A DNA stretch of 27,718 nt from Luteococcus sp052116585 (GTDB lineage Bacteria; Actinomycetota; Actinomycetes; Propionibacteriales; Propionibacteriaceae): contig NZ_JBQKKT010000030.1 in the NCBI RefSeq assembly GCF_052116585.1, forward strand, positions 1 through 27,718. The letters run 5' to 3'. This document shows, in pieces, positions 23,374-27,718 of this stretch. Within the stretch, counting starts at the first letter, position 1. Every line of letters starts with the position of its first letter. The notes under the pieces are model-generated. The model had not been told where the DNA came from and did no database searches. It saw only the letters and a list, made by a program, of their open reading frames with translations. A program made the position numbers and the translations under genes.

Positions 23374-24573
23374 ATGACCTCTTCCTCGCCCCGCACCGGC
23401 CTGGCCGCCGTGGCCGCGGGCGTGCTCTGCGCCAGCGCGGTGGCTGGCTGCGCCCAGCGCCCCGCGACGCCGGGAATGGCCCCGAGCGTGGCGCCAACGG
23501 TCGGACCCAGCCCCAGTGCCACGGCCAACCCGGCTCCCCGGCAGGCCACGGTGGTCATGACCGGTGACCTGCTGTGGCACAACACGCTGTGGTTCGGCGC
23601 CCGGGATGATGCCGCCCGGGCCGGACGCAGTGGCTCCGACGAGATGGACTTCCTCCCCACCCTGGCTGCCGTCGAACCGCTGGTGGCCTCGGCGGACCTT
23701 GCCATCTGTCACAACGAGGTGCCCATCGCGCCCGCCGGCGGCCCCTACCACGGCTATCCGGCCTTCTCCGCGCCGCCCCAGACCCTGACAGCCGTCAGAC
23801 AGCTGGGCTATGACCTGTGCACCACCGCCTCGAACCACAGCCTGGACCGTGGCGCCGACGGCCTGCGCCGCACCCTGGATCGAATGGACGCGACCCAGCT
23901 GCTCCACGTGGGCACCGCACGCAGCCAACGAGAAGCTGAAACTCCGGTCATCTTCACCACCCCAGACGGAGTGCGCATCGCAGTAGTGACCGGCGCCTAC
24001 GGCACGAACGGCATCCCGCTGCCGCAGGGGCAGCCGTGGGCCTGGTCCGGGCTCGATCCCGAGCAGTTGCTGGAGCGCGCCCGCGCCAGCCGCGCGGCCG
24101 GGGCAGACATCGTCCTGGCGGCGATCCATGCCGGCGACGAGTACCAGCCTCGGCCCAATGACCAGCAGACCCGGTTGGCCACGATCCTGACGGCCTCCCC
24201 CGACGTCGACCTGGTCTACGGCCACCATGCGCACGCCGTCCAGCCGATCACCCGGGTCAACGGAAAGTGGGTGGCCTACGGGCTGGGCAACCTGGTGGCC
24301 CAGCACCGCAGCAAGGTCCCCCGCGGCCAGGAGGGCATCGCCACCCGCTTCACCTTCGTCGAGTCTCCCGACGGTCGGTTCAGGGTCCAGTCAGCCGAGT
24401 ACTTTCCCACCTTCACCACGCCATACGCCGCCGGGCGCCCGGCTCGGTTGCTCTTGGTGAACGATGCCCTCGCCAGGGGCGAGGGCGATGCGGAGCGGCT
24501 CCAGGCGGCACGCCAGCGCACCACGGAAGCGGTCAACCTGCTCGGTGCGCAGGCCGGACTGCACCAGGGGTGA
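23374..24573 (+). CDS. CapA-family (PGA_cap) metallophosphatase-fold lipoprotein
   Basis: A 399-residue exported protein. The lipobox AVAGC sets the lipidated Cys at about 26, followed by a Pro/Ser/Thr-rich linker to about 58. The catalytic-fold motifs of the poly-gamma-glutamate capsule protein family follow: VVMTGDLLWHNT, DLAICHNEVPI, TASNHSLDRGADGL, LAAIHAGDEY, VYGHHAHAVQP and VAYGLGNLV. They mark a metal-binding phosphoesterase-like core. No capB, capC or capE is nearby, so capsule synthesis should not be assumed; many actinobacterial members stand alone. ATG 23374 follows GGGGAAGA. The stop codon lies within the left arm of the terminator hairpin. Confidence 0.88.
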   Translation: MTSSSPRTGLAAVAAGVLCASAVAGCAQRPATPGMAPSVAPTVGPSPSATANPAPRQATVVMTGDLLWHNTLWFGARDDAARAGRSGSDEMDFLPTLAAVEPLVASADLAICHNEVPIAPAGGPYHGYPAFSAPPQTLTAVRQLGYDLCTTASNHSLDRGADGLRRTLDRMDATQLLHVGTARSQREAETPVIFTTPDGVRIAVVTGAYGTNGIPLPQGQPWAWSGLDPEQLLERARASRAAGADIVLAAIHAGDEYQPRPNDQQTRLATILTASPDVDLVYGHHAHAVQPITRVNGKWVAYGLGNLVAQHRSKVPRGQEGIATRFTFVESPDGRFRVQSAEYFPTFTTPYAAGRPARLLLVNDALARGEGDAERLQAARQRTTEAVNLLGAQAGLHQG

Positions 24574-24596
24574 CGGGAATCGTCCCGTCACCCCTG
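24565..24596. terminator. 14-bp perfect hairpin between the CapA-like gene and map
   Basis: Arms 24565-24578 and 24583-24596 with loop ATCG. The left arm contains the last codons and stop of the CapA-like gene. It can serve both converging genes; no U-tract follows. Confidence 0.75.
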
Positions 24597-24622
24597 TGGG
24601 TCGTGCTCGTTGGCCGAACAGA

Positions 24623-24660
24623 TCGGCCTGCGTTCGGTCGGCCTGCGCTCAGTCGGCCAG
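24623..24660. repeat. imperfect 15-bp direct repeats at the 3' end of map
   Basis: TCGGCCTGCGTTCGG (24623-24637) and TCGGCCTGCGCTCAG (24638-24652) match at 13 of 15 bases. A third, weaker unit starts at 24653 inside the last map codons. The map stop lies within the second unit. Confidence 0.7.
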
Positions 24661-25488
24661 CGGCCCGAATGGAAGCCCGCGAGCCGTCAGCTCGGCCTCC
24701 CCGCCGTCCAGCTCGGTGAGGATCCAGATGCCGTGCCTGGTGACGGTCATGGTGTTCTCCCAGTGGGCCGCCCAGGTCCCGTCGTGCGTGACCACGGTCC
24801 AGTCGTCGTCCAGCGTGACCATGTCCTCGCTGCCAAGCGTCACCATCGGTTCCACGGCCAGAACCAGGCCCTCCGTCACCTTCGGGCCCCGCCCCGCCTT
24901 GCCGAAGTTCGGCACGTCCGGGGGCTGGTGCATGGCGGTGCCGATGCCGTGGCCCGTGTACTCACGCACGATGCCGTAGCCCTTGTCACGGGACTCGATG
25001 TCCACCTCGATGGCGTGCGAGATGTCGCCCACCCGGCCACCGAGACGAGCAGCGGCAAACCCTGCCCACATGGACTGGCGCGTGTGCTCGCTCAGGTCAC
25101 GCGCCTTCTGGTCCACGTCGCCGACCAGGAAGGTGCGCGCCGCGTCACCATGCCAGCCGTCCACGATGGCGCCGAAGTCGATGGAGACGATGTCTCCGTC
25201 CTGCAGCCTCCGCTCGCCGGGGATGCCGTGCACCACCTCCTCGTTCACGGAGATGCAGGCGACGCCCGGGTAGGGCGGGTAGCCCCACTCGGCCCCGTAG
25301 TTGAGGAAATTGGACGTGGCACCCTCCTGGGCCAGCAGCTCGCGGCCCAGGGCGTCGAGCTCACCGGTGGTGACGCCCGGCGCCACCGCCTTGGCGAATT
25401 CCTCGTGGATGCGCGCCACCACCAGGCCGGCCGCACGCATCTTGATGATCTGTTCGGGCTTCTTGAGCTCGATCCCTCGGGAGAACAT
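24649..25488 (-). CDS. map: type I methionyl aminopeptidase
   Basis: Removes the initiator methionine from new proteins. The pita-bread fold ligands are all visible: Asp and Asp in SIDFGAIVDGWHGDAARTF, His in YTGHGIGTAMHQPPDVPNFG, Glu in VLAVEPMVTLGS and Glu in AAHWENTMTVT. ATG 25488 shares its A with the adk stop (TGATG), and no ribosome site is seen, so translation is coupled. The length of 279 residues is normal for the form lacking the zinc-finger extension. It is last in the secY-adk-map unit; infA, its usual follower, is about 6 kb away. Confidence 0.97.
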   Translation of the reverse strand: MFSRGIELKKPEQIIKMRAAGLVVARIHEEFAKAVAPGVTTGELDALGRELLAQEGATSNFLNYGAEWGYPPYPGVACISVNEEVVHGIPGERRLQDGDIVSIDFGAIVDGWHGDAARTFLVGDVDQKARDLSEHTRQSMWAGFAAARLGGRVGDISHAIEVDIESRDKGYGIVREYTGHGIGTAMHQPPDVPNFGKAGRGPKVTEGLVLAVEPMVTLGSEDMVTLDDDWTVVTHDGTWAAHWENTMTVTRHGIWILTELDGGEAELTARGLPFGPLAD

Positions 25489-26063
25489 CACTTGGTGACG
25501 GCGCCGTCGATGGCCGCGAAGATCCGCTCGGCCACCTCGTCCACGCTGCCCTCACCGTCGACGCTGACCAGCAGCCCGCGCTCGCGGTAGATGTCCATCA
25601 GCGGCTCGGTCTCGGCGCGGTAGACCTCCATGCGACGACGAATGGTCTCCTCGTTGTCGTCCTCCCGGCCCTCGATCTCGGCGCGCTTCACGAGACGGTC
25701 GACGAGCAGTTCGGGGTCCACCTCCAGCGACAGGACGCAGTCGAAGTGCTGGCGCTGGTCCTCGAGGATGATGTCGAGCGCCTCCACCTGGTCTGTGGTT
25801 CGCGGGTATCCGTCCAGCAGCCAGCCGTCCTGCGCGTCGTTCTCCAGCAGGCGCTTGGCGACGACGGCGGTGGTGATCACGTCGGGCACGAACTCGCCGG
25901 CGCTGATCAGCTGCTGCACTCGCACTCCCAGCGGCGTCTTGGCCGCGATGTTGGCGCGGAAGATGGCGCCGGTGGAGATGGCCGGAATGCGGTAGTGGTT
26001 GGCGATCAGCTTGGCCTGCGTGCCCTTGCCGGCGCCCGGGGCGCCCATGATCAGAAGTCTCAC
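25488..26063 (-). CDS. adk: adenylate kinase, short form
   Basis: Interconverts ATP and AMP with two ADP. The P-loop GAPGAGKGTQAKLIA is at about 8-22, the AMP-binding block is ISTGAIFRANI, and DGWLLDGYPRTTDQVEALD is the conserved central motif. The protein has 191 residues and a short EGREDDNEET loop in place of the zinc or LID domain, as is usual in actinobacteria. GTG 26063 overlaps the secY stop and its own stop overlaps map, so the three genes are translationally linked. Confidence 0.97.
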   Translation of the reverse strand: MRLLIMGAPGAGKGTQAKLIANHYRIPAISTGAIFRANIAAKTPLGVRVQQLISAGEFVPDVITTAVVAKRLLENDAQDGWLLDGYPRTTDQVEALDIILEDQRQHFDCVLSLEVDPELLVDRLVKRAEIEGREDDNEETIRRRMEVYRAETEPLMDIYRERGLLVSVDGEGSVDEVAERIFAAIDGAVTK

Positions 26064-27376
26064 TTGAGGAATCCTTCGTAGTTGCGTTGCTGGAGCTGGC
26101 TCTCGATCTGCTTCACCGTGTCAAGTGCCACACCAACGATGATGAGAATGGATGTACCACCGAACGGGAAGTCCTGGGAAGCCCCGAGCGTGATGAAGGC
26201 AATCGTCGGGATCAGCGCGATCAGGGCCAGGTACAACGAGCCGGGCGCGGTCAGACGCGACAGCACGTAGGCCAGGTAGTCCTCCGTCGGCTTGCCCGCG
26301 CGAATGCCCGGGATGAAGCCACCGTACTTCTTCATGTTGTCACTGATCTCCACCGGATCGAAGGTGATGGCCACATAGAAGTACGTGAAGCCGATGATCA
26401 GCAGGAAGAAGGCCAGGTTGTACAGGGGCTGCGCATTGCCACCGGCGCCGGTGAAGTTCGCGTTGATCCACTTGCCGGCCTTGCTCTCCGGCTGGAAGGT
26501 GGCGAAGAGCACCGGCAGGTACAACATCGACGAGGCGAAGATGACGGGGATCACGCCGGCCTGGTTGACCTTCAGCGGAATGTAGGTGGTGGTGCCACCA
26601 AACAGGCGACGGCCCACCATGCGCTTGGCGTACTGCACCGGGATGCGGCGCTGGGCCTGCTCGACGAAGATGATGCCGGCCATCACCAGCAGGCCGATGG
26701 CCAGCACCAGGCCGAAGATGAGCCAGCCGTGGGCGCCCTCACGGGCCTGCTTGATGCTCCACATGGCCGTGGGGAACTGCGCGGCGATCTGGGTGAAGAT
26801 CATGATGGACATGCCGTTGCCGACGCCACGATCGGTGATCAGCTCACCCATCCACATGATGATGCCGGTACCGGCGGTCATGGTCAGGATCATCACGATG
26901 ATGGGGAAGATGCCCCGGTCGTACATGATGCCGTCGCAGCCCTGGAAGAGCTGGCCATTGCGGGCCATGGTCACGAAGGCGGTGGCGTTCAGGATGGCCA
27001 GGACGATGGTCAGGTAGCGCGTGTACTGCGTGATCTTCTGCTGACCGGCGGCGCCCTCCTTCTTGAGGGTCTCCAGCCGCGGGATCACGACGGTCAACAG
27101 CTGCAGGATGATGGAGCTCGTGATGTAGGGCATGATGCCCAGCGCAAAGATGGACAGCTGCAGCAGCGCGCCACCCGAGAAGAGATTGATGATCGAGTAC
27201 AGACCGGCGTTGGCCCCGTCCTCCGCCAGTCGTCGGCACTCGTCGATGCGAACCACGTTCACATTGGGCGTCGGCACCGTGGATCCCAGCCGGAAGACGG
27301 CAAGGATGAACAGGGTGAACAGGATCTTCTTGCGAAGGTCCGGCGACCTGAACGCATTGGCAAAGGCTGAAAGCAT
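26060..27376 (-). CDS. secY: protein translocase subunit SecY
   Basis: Central channel of the Sec translocon in the plasma membrane. The 438-residue protein has ten hydrophobic segments in the expected pattern. It starts MLSAFANAFRSPDLRKKILF, with TLFILAVFRLGSTVPTP, IMPYITSSIILQLLTVVIP, ITDRGVGNGMSIMIF and IPGIRAGKPTEDYL as recognisable blocks. ATG 27376 is the family start; a weak purine stretch (GAGAGA) lies upstream. In most bacteria rplO directly precedes it, but here 234 bases lead to an IS5-like element, so the link to the spc operon is broken or moved. Confidence 0.98.
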   Translation of the reverse strand: MLSAFANAFRSPDLRKKILFTLFILAVFRLGSTVPTPNVNVVRIDECRRLAEDGANAGLYSIINLFSGGALLQLSIFALGIMPYITSSIILQLLTVVIPRLETLKKEGAAGQQKITQYTRYLTIVLAILNATAFVTMARNGQLFQGCDGIMYDRGIFPIIVMILTMTAGTGIIMWMGELITDRGVGNGMSIMIFTQIAAQFPTAMWSIKQAREGAHGWLIFGLVLAIGLLVMAGIIFVEQAQRRIPVQYAKRMVGRRLFGGTTTYIPLKVNQAGVIPVIFASSMLYLPVLFATFQPESKAGKWINANFTGAGGNAQPLYNLAFFLLIIGFTYFYVAITFDPVEISDNMKKYGGFIPGIRAGKPTEDYLAYVLSRLTAPGSLYLALIALIPTIAFITLGASQDFPFGGTSILIIVGVALDTVKQIESQLQQRNYEGFLK

Positions 27377-27610
27377 CGCGGGGATCTCTCTTCGATCAAT
27401 CTGCACGAACGCCCAAGGACTGGACGCCCACGCGGGTCGGGGCATGCTGCCGCCCATGGCGGGCAGCCGCGCCAGCCTATCAACTGGGTCAGGACTTGCC
27501 CGCATTCCACGCGGCGCTGCCACCGCGCGTCCAGCCGATCTGCAGCTCGGCCGAAGATAACGATCCAGTGTCAGCTCGCGGTCCCCCATTCCCCTGGCCG
27601 GGCGCCGCTA
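27377..27610 (-). promoter_or_regulatory. secY upstream region with candidate promoter and leader hairpin
   Basis: This spacer has no credible gene. On the minus strand TAGGCT (27479-27474) could be a -10 with a start near 27467. Immediately after comes a hairpin with arms 27467-27458 and 27454-27446, nine pairs and one bulged G. No good -35 is seen. The 5' boundary is the insertion element at 27611. Confidence 0.3.
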
Positions 27611-27718
27611 GGACGTGTTGCTAAATCCATTGCAGAGCGGCGGAGAGGCAGATCCCTGCCGCGTATGACCGGGCGGTCTTGTCGTAGCGGGAAGCGAGTC
27701 CGCGCCACTGCTTCACGA
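27611..27718 (-). mobile_element. 3' end of an IS5-like insertion sequence (partial)
   Basis: The reverse strand entering from the right edge codes for VKQWRGLASRYDKTARSYAA followed by GICLSAALQWI and a TAG stop (27623-27621). This is the hallmark C terminus of IS5-family (IS427-like) DDE transposases, where R-W/F-R-x-A-x-R-Y-D-K is conserved. The sequence GGACGTGTTGCTAAAT at 27611-27626, just after a TA, looks like the terminal inverted repeat of this group, so 27611 is the probable element edge. The DDE catalytic part lies outside the window. Confidence 0.85.
27621..27716 (-). CDS. IS5-family transposase, C-terminal 31 residues
   Basis: Partial coding frame inside the element above. It ends at TAG 27623-27621, two bases of the preceding codon remain at the right edge, and the frame is open to the window end. 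The C-terminal KQWRGLASRYDK motif is characteristic of the family. Confidence 0.8.
   Translation of the reverse strand: MKQWRGLASRYDKTARSYAAGICLSAALQWI

Noticed and set aside
22864..24306. A 480-residue minus-strand frame across the fhs 5' end and the CapA-like gene
   Set aside because: It spans two real genes and their divergent promoter region in another frame.
23374..24573. Capsule biosynthesis locus
   Set aside because: Only a CapA-fold lipoprotein is present; no ligase or other capsule genes are nearby.
27377..27589. N-terminal extension of SecY
   Set aside because: The open frame reaches 27589, but the added residues are not hydrophobic or SecY-like; family alignment starts at ATG 27376.

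Overview
The window reads as a chromosomal segment from a high-G+C actinobacterium. DUF1707 and the DUF348-G5-Rpf protein are essentially actinobacterial families. Start-codon use, TANNNT -10 elements placed directly before starts, and U-less hairpin terminators fit the same group. A superoxide dismutase resembling the propionibacterial Mn/Fe enzyme and the overall gene content suggest Propionibacteriaceae, but no taxonomic marker was searched.

Layout. (1) 1-150: the last codons of an IS110-like transposase enter from the left edge, followed by a possible 3' stub of another gene. (2) 215-2679 (minus): rplM-rpsI-glmM with a clear promoter at 2781-2810. (3) 2818-6867: treZ (minus) is divergent from a GH125 glycosidase gene that is followed by a MOSC-domain gene (plus). 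A 9-7-9 inverted repeat lies between the two directions. (4) 7042-10385 (plus): a small membrane protein, the overlapping cluster trmB-truA-rsmC-like, and a secreted DUF4430-like protein with a C-terminal anchor. (5) 10520-12536 (plus): sodA and rpfB. (6) 12651-14422 (minus): a family 4 glycosyltransferase coupled to a thiol-acyltransferase-like protein that has serine where the catalytic cysteine belongs. (7) 14529-18541 (minus): the alpha operon infA-rpmJ-rpsM-rpsK-rpsD-rpoA-rplQ, with hairpin-rich spacers before rpsM and before rpoA. (8) 18675-24573: YciI, DUF1707, an S9A oligopeptidase, fhs and a CapA-like lipoprotein. (9) 24649-27376 (minus): secY-adk-map, fully overlapping. (10) 27611-27718: the end of an IS5-like element running off the right edge.

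Most of the content is core translation, RNA modification and secretion. The unusual points are: insertion sequences at both window ends; a roughly 6 kb block separating secY-adk-map from infA-rpmJ; the Cys-to-Ser acyltransferase-like protein; structured leaders inside the ribosomal operon; a recurring -10/6-7 nt/start geometry that predicts many leaderless mRNAs; and three small tandem-repeat arrays at gene ends. I found no CRISPR array, tRNA, rRNA, prophage or clear defence system. Nothing here is convincingly an entirely new system.
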